From Streptococcus infantis (GTDB lineage: Bacteria > Bacillota > Bacilli > Lactobacillales > Streptococcaceae): a stretch of 64,000 nucleotides of DNA. Below are positions 17,536 to 27,549 of this stretch, one piece after another (positions within the stretch are counted from its first letter, which is position 1; each line of letters opens with the position of its first letter). The notes under the pieces are model-generated. The model was not told the origin of the DNA and made no database searches. It saw only the letters and a list, made by a program, of their open reading frames with translations. Made by a program: the position numbers and the translations under genes. Location of the stretch: contig NZ_JAHDAP010000001.1 of the NCBI RefSeq assembly GCF_018499575.1, positions 496,001 to 560,000 of the forward strand, in the 5' to 3' direction.

Positions 17536-18373
17536 TGAGATCATCCAATGTATCTAAGGTATAGTTACCAAGTTTTCCATCACGAACTTCTTTGACAAAA
17601 AGGTTGTAAAAACGGTCGTAATCATCACGAAAACCTAGGATGCGAGTCATATCCATAATGATTTCTGGAGCTTCATCGTTCAGATTCATTTGTTTAAAAC
17701 GTTCTTGAAGCTTCTCGGGGTAATGTGTTTTAAAGTAATTGAGACCGAAAATCGTTACCTCATCCATTGGAAGTAACTGATCCTTGATGGCTCCCGTAAG
17801 TGCAAGTTTAAGAGCAACAGTTTCATCTTCAAATTTTGGCCAAAGAATCCCAGGGGTATCCAAAATTTCTAAATCCTTATTGGTTTTAAGCCATTGCTGG
17901 CCTTTTGTCACACCAGGCTTGTTTCCAACTACAGCAATTTTCTTACCAGCCAAACGGTTCATCAGAGTTGACTTTCCTGCGTTTGGAATCCCAATAATCA
18001 TTGTACGTAAGGTCTCAATTTGAATACCACGTTCTTTTTGACGAGCAATCTTATCAGCCATGAGTTTCTTTGCAGCATCGGTCACGACTTTTACCGTAAT
18101 TTGCTCTTTAGAGTTGATAGCAAGCGTTTGAATTCCTTGCGATTCAAAGTGCTGACGCCACTCTTTTGTTAATGCTGGGTCTGCAAGGTCTGCCTTGTTC
18201 AGAATCAATAGTCTTGGTTTGTCCCCGATGATTTTAGTCAGCATTGGATTTTGGCTAGACAAGGGCAAGCGTGCATCCACTAAAACTGTCACAAAATCAA
18301 CAAATTTTAAATTTTCCTGGACTTGACGTCTTGCTTTTGACATATGGCCAGGAAACCATTGAATAGTCGCCAT
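17522..18373 (-). CDS. rbgA: Ribosome biogenesis GTPase RbgA (YlqF)
   Basis: A 283-residue circularly permuted GTPase: the G4 motif NKADL (about residue 60) comes before G1 (GIPNAGKST), and G3 is DTPGILWP. RbgA acts late in assembly of the 50S subunit and starts with the typical [17 protein letters not shown]. rbgA-rnhB is a conserved pair in streptococci. Confidence 0.95.
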   Translation of the reverse strand: MATIQWFPGHMSKARRQVQENLKFVDFVTVLVDARLPLSSQNPMLTKIIGDKPRLLILNKADLADPALTKEWRQHFESQGIQTLAINSKEQITVKVVTDAAKKLMADKIARQKERGIQIETLRTMIIGIPNAGKSTLMNRLAGKKIAVVGNKPGVTKGQQWLKTNKDLEILDTPGILWPKFEDETVALKLALTGAIKDQLLPMDEVTIFGLNYFKTHYPEKLQERFKQMNLNDEAPEIIMDMTRILGFRDDYDRFYNLFVKEVRDGKLGNYTLDTLDDLNDND

Positions 18374-18473
18374 TTTATTTCCTTTTCTTCATACAAACTT
18401 ATTTCATAAAATATAGATGATTACTGACTATTTTACCATATTTTAGCTATTATTGCAGATGAATTGTGTCTTT

Positions 18474-18493
18474 AAAAAGGGAAATCCCCCTTT
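18474..18493 (-). terminator. Terminator after pta
   Basis: AAAGGG/CCCTTT stem with a six-base loop, T run on the minus strand, about 27 bases past the pta stop. Confidence 0.6.
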
Positions 18494-18519
18494 GCCAAGA
18501 GGAAAAGAGGGAAAAATTT

Positions 18520-19494
18520 TTATTGATGAACAGCTTGTGCTGCAGTAATCAGAGTTAGTTTGTAAACATCATCAGAGTTACATCCACGTGAAAGGTCATT
18601 TACTGGTTTGTTAAGTCCTTGCAAAACAGGTCCAACTGCAGCAAATCCACCAAGACGTTCTGCCATCTTGTAACCAATGTTACCTGCTTCAATACCAGGG
18701 AAGATGAAGACATTAGCTTGTCCAGCTACATTACTTCCTGGAGCTTTAAGAGCTGCAGTTTCCGGAACGAAGGCAGCATCGAATTGTAATTCACCATCAA
18801 TTTCAAGGTCTGGACGCAATTCGTGTGCGATTTTAGTTGCTTCAACAACCTTATCAACACTTTCACCAAAACCTGAACCTTTAGTTGAGTAGCTAAGCAT
18901 AGCAATCTTAGGTTCAATACCAAACATTTTAGCTGTGATAGCTGAGTTAATAGCAATTTCAGCTAGAGCATCAGCATCGGGGTTGATGTTGATCGCACAG
19001 TCACCGAACAAGTAACGCTCAGTGCCACGGACCATGAGGAAGGCACCTGATGTACGGCTAACATTTGGACGAGTCTTGATAATTTGAAGAGCTGGACGAA
19101 CAGTTGAAGCTGTTGAGTGAATAGCACCTGAAACCATACCATCTACTAAGCCCATATAAACTAACATAACACCAAAGTAGTTCACATCATTGATGAGCAC
19201 TTCTCTCGCTTCTTCTTCTGTCATTTTTCCTTTACGACGTTCAACAAGAGAAGCTACCATTTCTTCAAATTGTGGGTAATTTTCTGGATTAATAACTTCG
19301 TAGCCGTCTGTAATTCCTTCAATTTCAAGATAGATTTTAATCTTTTCAGGGTTTCCTAATAGTACAGGGATAACTTCTGTTTCTTTTACCAAACGCTTGG
19401 TTGCTTGTAGAATACGTGGTTCTTCACCTTCAGGTAAGACGATGCGTGCATTTTTACCAACTAGGTTGGCTTTCAAACTTTCAAAAACTTCCAT
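18520..19494 (-). CDS. pta: Phosphate acetyltransferase
   Basis: The 324-residue protein matches the short, single-domain phosphotransacetylases, which interconvert acetyl-CoA and acetyl phosphate. Recognised blocks are RIVLPEGEEPRILQAT at the start, GMVSGAIHSTASTVRPALQII and the C-terminal GPVLQGLNKPVNDLSRGC. With acetate kinase it yields ATP from acetyl-CoA made by the dehydrogenase complex at the left end of the window. AAAAGGAG precedes the start. The gene lies 15 bases behind the pseudouridine synthase, as in related streptococci. Confidence 0.96.
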   Translation of the reverse strand: MEVFESLKANLVGKNARIVLPEGEEPRILQATKRLVKETEVIPVLLGNPEKIKIYLEIEGITDGYEVINPENYPQFEEMVASLVERRKGKMTEEEAREVLINDVNYFGVMLVYMGLVDGMVSGAIHSTASTVRPALQIIKTRPNVSRTSGAFLMVRGTERYLFGDCAININPDADALAEIAINSAITAKMFGIEPKIAMLSYSTKGSGFGESVDKVVEATKIAHELRPDLEIDGELQFDAAFVPETAALKAPGSNVAGQANVFIFPGIEAGNIGYKMAERLGGFAAVGPVLQGLNKPVNDLSRGCNSDDVYKLTLITAAQAVHQ

Positions 19495-19509
19495 GAGTTT
19501 TGACTCCTT

Positions 19510-20409
19510 TTAAGATAAATTATTATTTGATAACTGTGTTATAAGTGTGTTGAAATCATCCGGCAGTGGGCATTCCAGCTCTAACTGCTCTTCTAAGAAA
19601 GGATGATAGAACGATAAGTAATGACAATGAAGAGCTTGGCGTTCTATGCCATGATCTAGGCTTCCCCCATAAAGGTCATCTCCCAGCAATGGAAACCCTA
19701 TATGCGAGAAATGTACTCGAATCTGATGAGTTCTACCCGTGTGAAGACGAATATCGACTAGATGGATATCCCCATAAGATTCCACGATTTGATAGGAAGT
19801 GTGAGCATATTTTCCACCCTTTGCTACTCGCCTAGTAATGATGGAATCTTCATCTCGAGCTATTGGTGCTATGATTTCTCCCTGAGGTTCCAGATGCCCA
19901 TTTCCCTTGACAAGAGCGAAATACCGCTTTTCAATTGCCTTTTTTTGCAATTGCTTGTCTAGTCTGGCGTGTGCGTAGCCATGTTTAGCAAAAAGCATCA
20001 AACCAGAGGTATCTCGATCAAGTCGAGTCACAATGTGAACCTGTTGATTCTCATAATTTTGGTCTACATAGTAGCCCTTAATAAAGTTTGCAATGGTATT
20101 AGAGTGATTAACACTAGGTATTGACGCAACTCCAAAAGGTTTGTTTATAACCAAGAAGTGATCATCTTCAAAGAGAATATCTAGAGGATAATCAATTGCT
20201 TCCAGGGTCTCAAAACCTTCCTCTGGAGGAATGTCAATGACAACTTCATCTCCAATATCTAAAAGATAGGTTGCATTCTGCGGATGTCCATTCACTCGAA
20301 TATCACCGCCTCGAAACTTTATCTTAGCAAGTAACCCTTTTGAAACTTCATGTTTTTTTAAAAAGGTTTTTACCTTGACATGTTCGTCGGCATTAAACTG
20401 AAACCTCAT
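19510..20409 (-). CDS. RluA-family pseudouridine synthase
   Basis: The 299-residue protein has an N-terminal S4-like region (residues ~12-60, [15 protein letters not shown]) and the RluA catalytic core with [18 protein letters not shown], where the Asp of RLDRDTSG is catalytic, and [24 protein letters not shown]. It isomerises uridine in rRNA or tRNA; the target cannot be assigned. Its ATG overlaps the nadK stop (ATGA), part of the relQ-nadK-rlu-pta cluster. Confidence 0.93.
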   Translation of the reverse strand: MRFQFNADEHVKVKTFLKKHEVSKGLLAKIKFRGGDIRVNGHPQNATYLLDIGDEVVIDIPPEEGFETLEAIDYPLDILFEDDHFLVINKPFGVASIPSVNHSNTIANFIKGYYVDQNYENQQVHIVTRLDRDTSGLMLFAKHGYAHARLDKQLQKKAIEKRYFALVKGNGHLEPQGEIIAPIARDEDSIITRRVAKGGKYAHTSYQIVESYGDIHLVDIRLHTGRTHQIRVHFSHIGFPLLGDDLYGGSLDHGIERQALHCHYLSFYHPFLEEQLELECPLPDDFNTLITQLSNNNLS

Positions 20410-21224
20410 TCGTCTACCTCACCAATAAAGGCATCTTTAACACGATTCCAAAAACTGGTGTGGCTTGGCGTGGCTACAAAATGAATCTTATGATGATCAA
20501 TCTGATACTCTATTTTCTCAATATTTCGGAAAGAATAAATACTATTATCGATTGAGATTGTGTGATAGTCATTTCGAGTTGGTATCAATTCAATCTTGTC
20601 TTTTTTAGGAACAATAATTGATGAACCAAGTGTGCGGTAGATTCGGTTGTTCAAACTAGCAATTTCAGCTAATTGCAAGGCTTCTATAGTCGGATGAAGG
20701 ACTGCTCCACCGAGGGATTTATTATATGCAGTACTTCCAGTCGGCGTTGAAACTGTTAGGCCATCACCACGAAAGCGTTCGAAGGGAACATGGTTAATAA
20801 TGACATCAGCAACCATAGTTCGATCCGCTCGACGAATGCTAGCTTCATTTAATGCTCGGAAAGACTTGACTTCACCATTTTCGAGAAATATTTTGACACT
20901 TAAGAGTGGATAAGAAACTTGAGCTCCATTATCCAACTGTAAATTTGTAACCAATTGGTCCAACTCAAAATCACGATAATCCGTATAAAAACCTAAATGT
21001 CCTGTATGAACCCCAACAAAACGAACCTTATCCAGTTGGTTTTCATACTTATGAAAAGCAGACAACAACATCCCATCTCCACCAATAGAGACAACGATAT
21101 CTGGATTTTTATCATTTAGGATAAAATTATTCTTTTTTAATCGTTCTTTTAATTCGAATAGAACTTTCTGACTCTGAGGCTTACGGTTGGCAATTAGGTC
21201 AATTCGTTTACCTATATTCTTCAT
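20406..21224 (-). CDS. nadK: NAD kinase
   Basis: Starting at the ATG at 21224 the protein has 272 residues, as in other streptococci; a GTG at 21236 is a less likely alternative. Motifs [13 protein letters not shown] and the [14 protein letters not shown] segment are those of the ATP/polyphosphate-NAD kinases that make NADP. It overlaps the end of relQ and the start of the pseudouridine synthase gene, a fully coupled arrangement. Confidence 0.95.
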   Translation of the reverse strand: MKNIGKRIDLIANRKPQSQKVLFELKERLKKNNFILNDKNPDIVVSIGGDGMLLSAFHKYENQLDKVRFVGVHTGHLGFYTDYRDFELDQLVTNLQLDNGAQVSYPLLSVKIFLENGEVKSFRALNEASIRRADRTMVADVIINHVPFERFRGDGLTVSTPTGSTAYNKSLGGAVLHPTIEALQLAEIASLNNRIYRTLGSSIIVPKKDKIELIPTRNDYHTISIDNSIYSFRNIEKIEYQIDHHKIHFVATPSHTSFWNRVKDAFIGEVDE

Positions 21225-21879
21225 CGGTATCGTCACTGTTTCCTACCCCGTCATTTAATTTTCTGTGCAAAGGATCAAAGAGCGCTTGTGCTTCCTGAAT
21301 ATCAGCACGTATTTTACTCATTTCTTCATCTAGCTGATGTGAAATTCTGGCTGTAATTTCAAGTCGTTCCTTGATTTCTTCAGGGAAGTCTCCCTGATAT
21401 TTATAGTTGAGGGAATGTTCGATTGTAGCCCAAAAATTCATAGCCAAGGTACGAATTTGAATCTCAACTAGAATGGTTTTTGCACCGTAAATGGTATCAA
21501 CCGTATACTCAATAATCACATGGTAAGAACGATAACCTGATGCCTTACGGTGTGTGATATAATCACGTTCTTGAACAACTCTCATATCCTGTCTTTTACG
21601 AAGGATAGAAACAACCTCTTTTACGTCGTCTACGAATTGAACCATGACACGTAAACCTGCAATATCTTGCAAATCTTGTTCGAGTGTGTCGTAGCCAATA
21701 CCTCGGCGTGCCATTTTTTCTTTGATACTTTCAATCGGTTTAACCCGACCCGTGACAAACTCGATTGGAGAATGGCGGTTTTGTTTTCTATATTGTTTTC
21801 GGATTCCTCGGAGTTTAATTTTTAGCTCTCCGACAGCTTGAATGTAAGGATCTAAAAATTCTTCCCATTCTGTAATCAT
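21208..21879 (-). CDS. relQ: Small alarmone synthetase RelQ
   Basis: A 223-residue single-domain (p)ppGpp synthetase without hydrolase, TGS or ACT domains. The synthetase core includes the GTP/ATP-binding stretch [22 protein letters not shown] and [23 protein letters not shown]. It starts the relQ-nadK-rlu-pta operon. RelQ enzymes make alarmone in response to envelope and alkaline stress in other Firmicutes. Confidence 0.93.
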   Translation of the reverse strand: MITEWEEFLDPYIQAVGELKIKLRGIRKQYRKQNRHSPIEFVTGRVKPIESIKEKMARRGIGYDTLEQDLQDIAGLRVMVQFVDDVKEVVSILRKRQDMRVVQERDYITHRKASGYRSYHVIIEYTVDTIYGAKTILVEIQIRTLAMNFWATIEHSLNYKYQGDFPEEIKERLEITARISHQLDEEMSKIRADIQEAQALFDPLHRKLNDGVGNSDDTDEEYR

Positions 21880-21925
21880 ATAACTATTACATCCAATTCT
21901 TTAAGCAGTTTCATTCATCTAGTTT

Positions 21926-21954
21926 TTGATTTTCTCATGAAAATCATATACAAT
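21926..21954 (+). promoter_or_regulatory. Promoter for the CYTH gene
   Basis: TTGATT (21926-21931), 17-base spacer, TACAAT (21949-21954), 58 bases before the start at 22013. On the opposite strand a TATAAT (21970-21975) suggests a divergent relQ promoter in the same gap. Confidence 0.6.
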
Positions 21955-22012
21955 AAATACAATGCTTATTATACCATAAATCGCTTTCAAATATAAAGAA
22001 AAGGTTGAAAAA

Positions 22013-22582
22013 ATGAAACATTTAGAAATTGAAATGAAAACACTTCTCAGTGAAGAAGAATATAACCGATTGCAAGCTCAATTTTTAGAAGTCACACCAA
22101 TTACACAAAAAAATTACTACCTGGACACACCTGATTTTTATCTTCGCCAACATAAAATCGCTATGCGCATTCGTACCTTCGATACAAGCGCTGAATTGAC
22201 CATTAAAATCCCTCAAGAGGTTGGAAATATGGAATACAACCAAGCGCTTACTCTTGAGGAAGCTAACGATTGTCTCGAAGAATGTAAACTCCCTCAGGGC
22301 ATGATTATGGACGAACTAAAAAATCGAGGACTTTCACCAAATGGTTGGGTAGTTTTAGGTTGCCTAACTACTGTTCGTTACGAAAAAGAAACAGCTATTG
22401 GACTCATGGCGCTTGATCAAAGTCTTTACTTCGATATTGTAGATTATGAACTAGAGCTAGAAGTTGAGAATGGTGACCAAGGAAGTCTTGATTTTCAAGA
22501 GTTTTTACGAGCAAATGAAATCCAATATAAGAAGGCTCCTTCAAAATTAGTACGATTTATAGAAAATATGAAAAAATACTGA
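22013..22582 (+). CDS. CYTH domain protein (inorganic triphosphatase-like)
   Basis: A 189-residue protein starting MKHLEIEMKTLLSEEEY, containing the ExExK signature (EIEMK) of the CYTH tunnel fold, followed by KKNYYLDTP-type and RIRTFDTSAELTIK strands rich in charged residues. Members hydrolyse triphosphates. It is divergent from relQ and precedes prs, a conserved pneumococcal order. Confidence 0.9.
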   Translation: MKHLEIEMKTLLSEEEYNRLQAQFLEVTPITQKNYYLDTPDFYLRQHKIAMRIRTFDTSAELTIKIPQEVGNMEYNQALTLEEANDCLEECKLPQGMIMDELKNRGLSPNGWVVLGCLTTVRYEKETAIGLMALDQSLYFDIVDYELELEVENGDQGSLDFQEFLRANEIQYKKAPSKLVRFIENMKKY

Positions 22583-22705
22583 AATAATCTTCTTTTTTTG
22601 ATAAAATAGAAGGGATAAAAAATAATTGAGTCTGCGAAAGAAAACACCTTCTTTTAAATTAGTTTTTTTCGCTGATTTCCATAGTTTATAGAGGACGGTT
22701 TATCA

Positions 22706-23656
22706 ATGTCAGATACAAAAAATATGAAGCTTTTTTCACTTTCATCTAATCATGAAATTGCTCAAAAGATTGCAGATGCTGCAGGTGTTCCACTTGGGAA
22801 ATTATCTTCTCGTCAATTCTCTGATGGCGAAATCCAAGTAAACATTGAAGAAAGTGTACGTGGATATGATGTTTACATTATTCAGTCTACTTCTTATCCC
22901 GTTAGCAATCATTTAATGGAGCTTTTAATCACAGTCGATGCTTGTGTTCGAGCTAGTGCAAATACAATAAATGTTGTCATGCCTTATTTTGGTTATGCAC
23001 GTCAAGACCGTATTGCTTCTTCTCGTGAGCCTCTTACAGCTAAACTTGTTGCGAATATGTTGGTAAAAGCTGGAGTTAGTCGGGTATTAACTCTTGATCT
23101 TCATGCTGTTCAGGTTCAAGGTTTCTTTGATATTCCTGTAGATAACCTCTATACAATCCCACTATTTGCAAAACACTACTGCGATAAAGGGTTGACTGGT
23201 TCAGATGTGGTTGTTGTTAGTCCTAAAAACTCTGGTGTAAAACGGGCTCGTAGTCTTGCAGAATACCTAGATGCACCAATTGCTATCATCGACTATGCTC
23301 AAGATGATTCTGAACGTAGCCAAGGTTACATTATCGGTGATGTTGAAGGTAAGAAGGCAATCTTGATTGATGACATTCTTAACACCGGTCGCACTTTCTC
23401 TGAAGCTGCTAAAATTTTAGAACGTGATGGAGCAACAGAAATTTACGCAGTATCTAGTCATGGACTGTTCGTTAACGGTGCTGCGGAGTTGTTGGATGCT
23501 GCTAATATCAAGGAAATTCTGGTTACAGATTCTGTATCAACAGAAAGTAAAAAACCTCAAAACGTTCAATACATCACTGCAAGCGAATTGATTGGTGATG
23601 CAATGGTTCGTATTCACGAAAGAAAACCAGTTAGTCCACTATTTAAATTTAAATAG
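22706..23656 (+). CDS. prs: Ribose-phosphate pyrophosphokinase
   Basis: The 316-residue protein has the Prs family features: [27 protein letters not shown] and the PRPP loop [15 protein letters not shown]. It makes PRPP for purine, pyrimidine, NAD and His/Trp synthesis. Streptococci often carry two prs genes; this resembles prsA2 of S. pneumoniae by neighbours, so it may not be the only copy. GAGGACGG lies upstream of the ATG. Confidence 0.94.
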   Translation: MSDTKNMKLFSLSSNHEIAQKIADAAGVPLGKLSSRQFSDGEIQVNIEESVRGYDVYIIQSTSYPVSNHLMELLITVDACVRASANTINVVMPYFGYARQDRIASSREPLTAKLVANMLVKAGVSRVLTLDLHAVQVQGFFDIPVDNLYTIPLFAKHYCDKGLTGSDVVVVSPKNSGVKRARSLAEYLDAPIAIIDYAQDDSERSQGYIIGDVEGKKAILIDDILNTGRTFSEAAKILERDGATEIYAVSSHGLFVNGAAELLDAANIKEILVTDSVSTESKKPQNVQYITASELIGDAMVRIHERKPVSPLFKFK

Positions 23657-23671
23657 AAATTAGGTGAGTTT

Positions 23672-24787
23672 TTGATTTATTTAGATAATGCTGCTACGAC
23701 ACCGATGTCATCTGCAGCTATCTCAGCAATGACTCAAGTCATGCAAGAAACTTATGGCAACCCTTCTAGTATTCATGGCCATGGGCGTCAAGCAGGCAAA
23801 TGTTTACGTGAAGCACGTCAAGAATTAGCAGGGTTACTAGGTACAAAGCCCCAACACATTTTCTTTACTTCTGGTGGGACCGAGAGCAATAATACAGCTA
23901 TTATTGGTTACTGTCTCCGTCATCAAAATCGTGGGAAACACATTATTACTACTGCTATTGAGCATCATGCAGTTCTTGAGCCAATCGAATATCTGGTAGA
24001 AAATTTCGGATTTGAAGTAACGATTTTAAAACCTGAAAATCAAGAAATTACAGCAGACCAGGTAAAACATGCACTGCGTGAAGATACCATTCTAGTTTCA
24101 ACTATGTATGTCAACAACGAAACTGGTACTCTATTACCAATAGCTGAGATTGGTGAAGTTCTAAGAGAACATCCAACAGCTTATCATGTAGATGCTGTTC
24201 AAGCTGTCGGGAAGCTAGAGATTCTTCCTGAAGAACTAGGAATAGATTTCCTCAGTGCTTCCGCCCATAAATTTCACGGTCCCAAGGGTATCGGTTTCCT
24301 ATACGCTGCTTCTACAGATTTTGATTCTTATCTACATGGTGGAGATCAAGAACAGAAAAAAAGAGCAGGGACAGAAAATCTTCCCGCAATTATAGGTATG
24401 GTTGCAGCTCTTAAGGACGATCTTGAACATTTAGAAAGTAATTTTGAAAAAGTTCAAAAGCTACAGAAAATGTTTCTGGCCGAGATGGGCGGAGTAAACT
24501 ATTATCTAAATCAAGGTAAGAAAAATCTCCCTTATGTCCTCAATATCGGATTCCCAGGTCAACGTAATGATCTGCTACTCCTTCGTCTGGATCTTGAAGG
24601 TATTTCGATTTCAACAGGATCCGCTTGTACAGCTGGTATTGTTCAGGTCAGTCATGTTCTTCAAGCCTGCTACGGAGAGGATTCTCCTCGCTTACATGAA
24701 TCTGTTCGCGTCAGCATTTCACCTCAAAATACAGAACAAGAAATGATAACTCTCGCCAAAACTTTAAAAGAAATTATCGGAGGTTAA
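23672..24787 (+). CDS. Cysteine desulfurase (IscS/NifS family)
   Basis: The 371-residue PLP enzyme begins with a TTG codon (ttgATTTATTTAGAT, translated MIYLDNAATTPM), preceded by TAGGTGAG. PLP lysine in SAHKFHGPKGIG (about residue 200) and the catalytic cysteine in STGSACTAG are intact. It releases sulfur from cysteine for tRNA thiolation or cofactor synthesis. It follows prs by 15 bases and is followed by a DUF1831 gene, as in related species. Confidence 0.92.
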   Translation: MIYLDNAATTPMSSAAISAMTQVMQETYGNPSSIHGHGRQAGKCLREARQELAGLLGTKPQHIFFTSGGTESNNTAIIGYCLRHQNRGKHIITTAIEHHAVLEPIEYLVENFGFEVTILKPENQEITADQVKHALREDTILVSTMYVNNETGTLLPIAEIGEVLREHPTAYHVDAVQAVGKLEILPEELGIDFLSASAHKFHGPKGIGFLYAASTDFDSYLHGGDQEQKKRAGTENLPAIIGMVAALKDDLEHLESNFEKVQKLQKMFLAEMGGVNYYLNQGKKNLPYVLNIGFPGQRNDLLLLRLDLEGISISTGSACTAGIVQVSHVLQACYGEDSPRLHESVRVSISPQNTEQEMITLAKTLKEIIGG

Positions 24788-24791
24788 CTCA

Positions 24792-25139
24792 ATGGCATTT
24801 GAACAAACGATTAAACTAAAAAATTGTCGTTATGATTATACACTTAGCCCAACCGTAAAAAAGTTCACACTAAAAGATAACACTTTTTTTGAGACAAAGG
24901 TTGGTAACTATGAATTAACACGCCTTCTTGAAAAAGTTCCAAACAGTGGAGAAGGTTTTCAACTCAAGATTATTATCAATAAAGACTTGACAGGTGCAAA
25001 AATCAATATCACTGATAAATTTGGCTTACGTCTAGTTGATATCTTCAAATCAGAAGAAACTCATATTCACCAAGAAAAATTCTACTTCTTGATGGACAGT
25101 CTTGTGGAACGTGGTGTCTTTACTAAAAGCGAAAAATAG
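24792..25139 (+). CDS. DUF1831 family protein
   Basis: A 115-residue soluble protein beginning MAFEQTIKLKNCRYDY. It follows the desulfurase by 4 bases, an association conserved in lactic acid bacteria, which suggests a role linked to sulfur transfer. No catalytic motif is evident. Confidence 0.85.
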   Translation: MAFEQTIKLKNCRYDYTLSPTVKKFTLKDNTFFETKVGNYELTRLLEKVPNSGEGFQLKIIINKDLTGAKINITDKFGLRLVDIFKSEETHIHQEKFYFLMDSLVERGVFTKSEK

Positions 25140-25148
25140 AAAGCAATT

Positions 25149-25353
25149 ATGTATCAATTAAATTATAAAGATAGCTATCAAGTAGACCGTGTGCTAGAAT
25201 ACGAAGACTACGATGCTCTTATGTTGTCGCGTGACTCTTCCAGATACGACTCTTATCACTTCCTTAACACATGATAGAATTGAAATCTATCAAGGGCTTC
25301 TAGGTAACCTCTACCGCTTTTTAAGAACTTACCACGAAACTAAGATAAACTAA
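25149..25353 (+). pseudogene. Frameshifted DUF4649-like small gene
   Basis: The frame opens at ATG 25149 (MYQLNYKDSYQVDRVLEYEDYDALMLS) but then leaves register and stops at an early TGA. The other frame continues from about 25231 as VTLPDTTLITSLTHDRIEIY...GLLGNLYRFLRTYHETKIN and ends at 25353. Homologous small proteins next to the desulfurase are one piece of about 70 residues, as I recall, so a short deletion near LMLS|VTLPD is likely. A terminator overlaps the stop. Confidence 0.75.
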
Positions 25354-25374
25354 GATTTTTTCTTAGTTTTTTTT
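25348..25374 (+). terminator. Terminator before rex
   Basis: AACTAAG pairs with CTTAGTT followed by a run of T. It ends the prs-desulfurase-DUF1831 unit. Confidence 0.8.
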
Positions 25375-25379
25375 CGTTA

Positions 25380-25411
25380 TTGTTGCAATTTTCACAAGCT
25401 TTCTATAAAAT
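25380..25411 (+). promoter_or_regulatory. rex promoter with probable Rex operator
   Basis: TTGCAA (25383-25388), 17 bases, TAAAAT (25406-25411). Overlapping it, TTGTTGCAATTTTCACAA (25380-25397) fits the Rex box TTGTGA-N6-TCACAA with an intact right half and a degenerate left half. This suggests NADH-responsive autoregulation. Confidence 0.6.
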
Positions 25412-25435
25412 AGTAGATAGAAAGGTTGTGATTTT

Positions 25436-26077
25436 GTGAAAGAAAAACAGTCTGCTATTCCTAAAGCAACAGCAAAGAGACTTTCTCTCTATTACCGTAT
25501 TTTTAAAAGATTTAATGCCGAGAAAATTGAAAGAGCTAATTCCAAACAAATTGCAGAAGCGATTGGAATTGATTCTGCCACTGTTCGTCGTGACTTCTCT
25601 TACTTTGGCGAACTTGGACGTCGTGGATTTGGCTATGATGTTAAAAAGCTCATGAACTTTTTCGCTGATCTTTTAAATGATAATTCTATTACCAATGTTA
25701 TGCTTGTGGGTATTGGAAATATGGGACATGCCCTCCTCCACTACCGCTTTCATGAGCGCAACAAAATGAAAATTATCATGGCTTTTGACCTAGATGATCA
25801 TCCAGAGGTTGGTACCAAAACACCCGACGGTGTTCCAATCTATGGAATCTCTCAAATAAAGGACAAAATTAAGGATAGTGATGTTAAAACTGCTATTCTT
25901 ACTGTTCCTAGTGTTAAATCTCAAGAAGTTGCGGAACTTTTGGTTAATGCTGGTATCAAAGGTATCCTCAGTTTTTCTCCTGTTCACCTACATCTTCCTA
26001 AAGACGTAGTTGTTCAGTATGTCGATCTTACTAGCGAACTTCAAACCCTCCTCTATTTCATGCGAAAAGAGGATTAG
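25436..26077 (+). CDS. rex: Redox-sensing transcriptional repressor Rex
   Basis: A 213-residue protein beginning with GTG. The N-terminal winged helix ([25 protein letters not shown]) binds operators; the Rossmann domain with [10 protein letters not shown] binds NAD(H). Rex represses fermentation and NADH-recycling genes when NAD+ is high. A Rex-like site lies in its own promoter. The C26 peptidase gene follows 15 bases later. Confidence 0.95.
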   Translation: MKEKQSAIPKATAKRLSLYYRIFKRFNAEKIERANSKQIAEAIGIDSATVRRDFSYFGELGRRGFGYDVKKLMNFFADLLNDNSITNVMLVGIGNMGHALLHYRFHERNKMKIIMAFDLDDHPEVGTKTPDGVPIYGISQIKDKIKDSDVKTAILTVPSVKSQEVAELLVNAGIKGILSFSPVHLHLPKDVVVQYVDLTSELQTLLYFMRKED

Positions 26078-26092
26078 AAAGCGAATTGATTT

Positions 26093-26782
26093 ATGAAAAA
26101 ACCAGTTATTGGGATTACAGGAAATGAAACCCCGCATCCAGATGATGATCTTATGATGAGTTATGCTGCCAAAGGCTTTGTTGAAGGAGTTAAGGAAGCT
26201 GGAGGTATCCCCATTATCCTACCAATTGGTGATGAAGAAATGGCTGGTTACTACATCAGCCTAATTGATAAACTCATACTAACAGGTGGGCAAAATGTTG
26301 ACCCAAAATTCTATGGTGAACCTAAATCTATCGATAGTGATGACTACCATCTTCAAAGAGACATTTTTGAACTAGCACTCATCAAAGAGGCCATCAAACA
26401 AAAGAAACCGATTTTCTCTGTCTGTCGTGGCACTCAACTCTTTAATGTAGCTATGGGGGGATCTCTCTATCAAGAGATTGAGGATCATTGGCAAGATACT
26501 TCTGCTGAGTATACAACTCAGAGACTGGTTACTGAACCGGATACGATTCTCCGAGAAATATATGGGGAAATTTCTCATATCAACTCTTTTCATCATCAAA
26601 GTATTAAGGATCTAGCTCCGAATCTAAAGGTTGTAGCTCACGATCCTAAAGATGGTATTATCGAAGCTGTTACAACTACAGACGGCTTCCCTTATCTTGG
26701 TGTTCAATGGCATCCAGAATTCCTTTTTGAAAATCGTCCTAAGGATAAAGAACTCTTTAACTATGTTGTGAATAAATTGTAA
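26093..26782 (+). CDS. Gamma-glutamyl-gamma-aminobutyrate hydrolase family (peptidase C26)
   Basis: A 229-residue class I glutamine-amidotransferase-like hydrolase with nucleophile cysteine in FSVCRGTQLFNVAMGG and the histidine/glutamate pair in GVQWHPEF. PuuD-type enzymes cleave gamma-glutamyl amides, for example in putrescine breakdown; the substrate here is not determined. It is co-transcribed with rex and ends at a two-way terminator shared with radC. Confidence 0.9.
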   Translation: MKKPVIGITGNETPHPDDDLMMSYAAKGFVEGVKEAGGIPIILPIGDEEMAGYYISLIDKLILTGGQNVDPKFYGEPKSIDSDDYHLQRDIFELALIKEAIKQKKPIFSVCRGTQLFNVAMGGSLYQEIEDHWQDTSAEYTTQRLVTEPDTILREIYGEISHINSFHHQSIKDLAPNLKVVAHDPKDGIIEAVTTTDGFPYLGVQWHPEFLFENRPKDKELFNYVVNKL

Positions 26783-26783
26783 A

Positions 26784-26808
26784 ACCTGTATCATATACAG
26801 GTTTTTTA
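26784..26808. terminator. Bidirectional terminator between the C26 peptidase and radC
   Basis: ACCTGTAT-CAT-ATACAGGT followed by T6; the radC stop codon lies inside its edge. Confidence 0.8.
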
Positions 26809-27486
26809 TATCATATCCGTCTTCTCACGATAACTAAAATAATCAGAATGAGAGACAATTAAATGGTCCAATAAGACCAATCCCATTAATTCGCAGGCTT
26901 CTTTAACAAGCTTTGTAACATGGTCATCATTGGGGCTAGGAACTACTGCTCCTGATGGATGGTTATGAACCAGAATCACAGATGTTGCCATATGCTTCAA
27001 AGCGTAGTGGAGAATTTCTCTCGGTTCAGCAATGCTTCTCGTGGCAGACCCGATAAAAATGGTCTGCTGGTGAATGATTTGATTTTGAGTATTCAGATAG
27101 AGCGCCACTAGGTGCTCTTGTTTTTTATCTCCAAGCTCAGACTGCATCTTTTTAGCTAATTTACGACTGCTAAGAATACTCTCCATTTCCACTGTTTCCC
27201 TTTTATGGATACGGTAGCCTAATTCAATAACGGCTTGTAATTCGATAGCCTTAACACGTCCAATACCCGATAGAGTCTGCAATTCCTGTAGACTCATTCT
27301 TTTGAGGTCAGTTAAACATGTCATCTGATTTAAGACCTTCTGTGCTATTTCAAAAACATTGGCCTGTTTTGTCCCTGTCCTTAATAATATAGCCAATAAT
27401 TCCTGATTGCTGAGGGCTCCCACTCCTTCCCTTACCAATCTTTCTCTAGGTAAGAGTGAATCTTCTTGAAATGATATACTATACAT
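26806..27486 (-). CDS. radC: DNA repair protein RadC (JAB domain)
   Basis: With the ATG at 27486, preceded by GAGGAGG, the protein has 226 residues. The N-terminal part has a helix-hairpin-helix ([18 protein letters not shown]); the JAB/MPN metal motif [15 protein letters not shown] with an upstream Glu is intact. The historic link to DNA repair is weak; the family resembles metalloproteases. Confidence 0.93.
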   Translation of the reverse strand: MYSISFQEDSLLPRERLVREGVGALSNQELLAILLRTGTKQANVFEIAQKVLNQMTCLTDLKRMSLQELQTLSGIGRVKAIELQAVIELGYRIHKRETVEMESILSSRKLAKKMQSELGDKKQEHLVALYLNTQNQIIHQQTIFIGSATRSIAEPREILHYALKHMATSVILVHNHPSGAVVPSPNDDHVTKLVKEACELMGLVLLDHLIVSHSDYFSYREKTDMI

Positions 27487-27549
27487 AAAAATCCTCCTCA
27501 CTTTATTATTCGTGAGAAGGATGCTTAATTTGATAAAAATAAGTTATTT

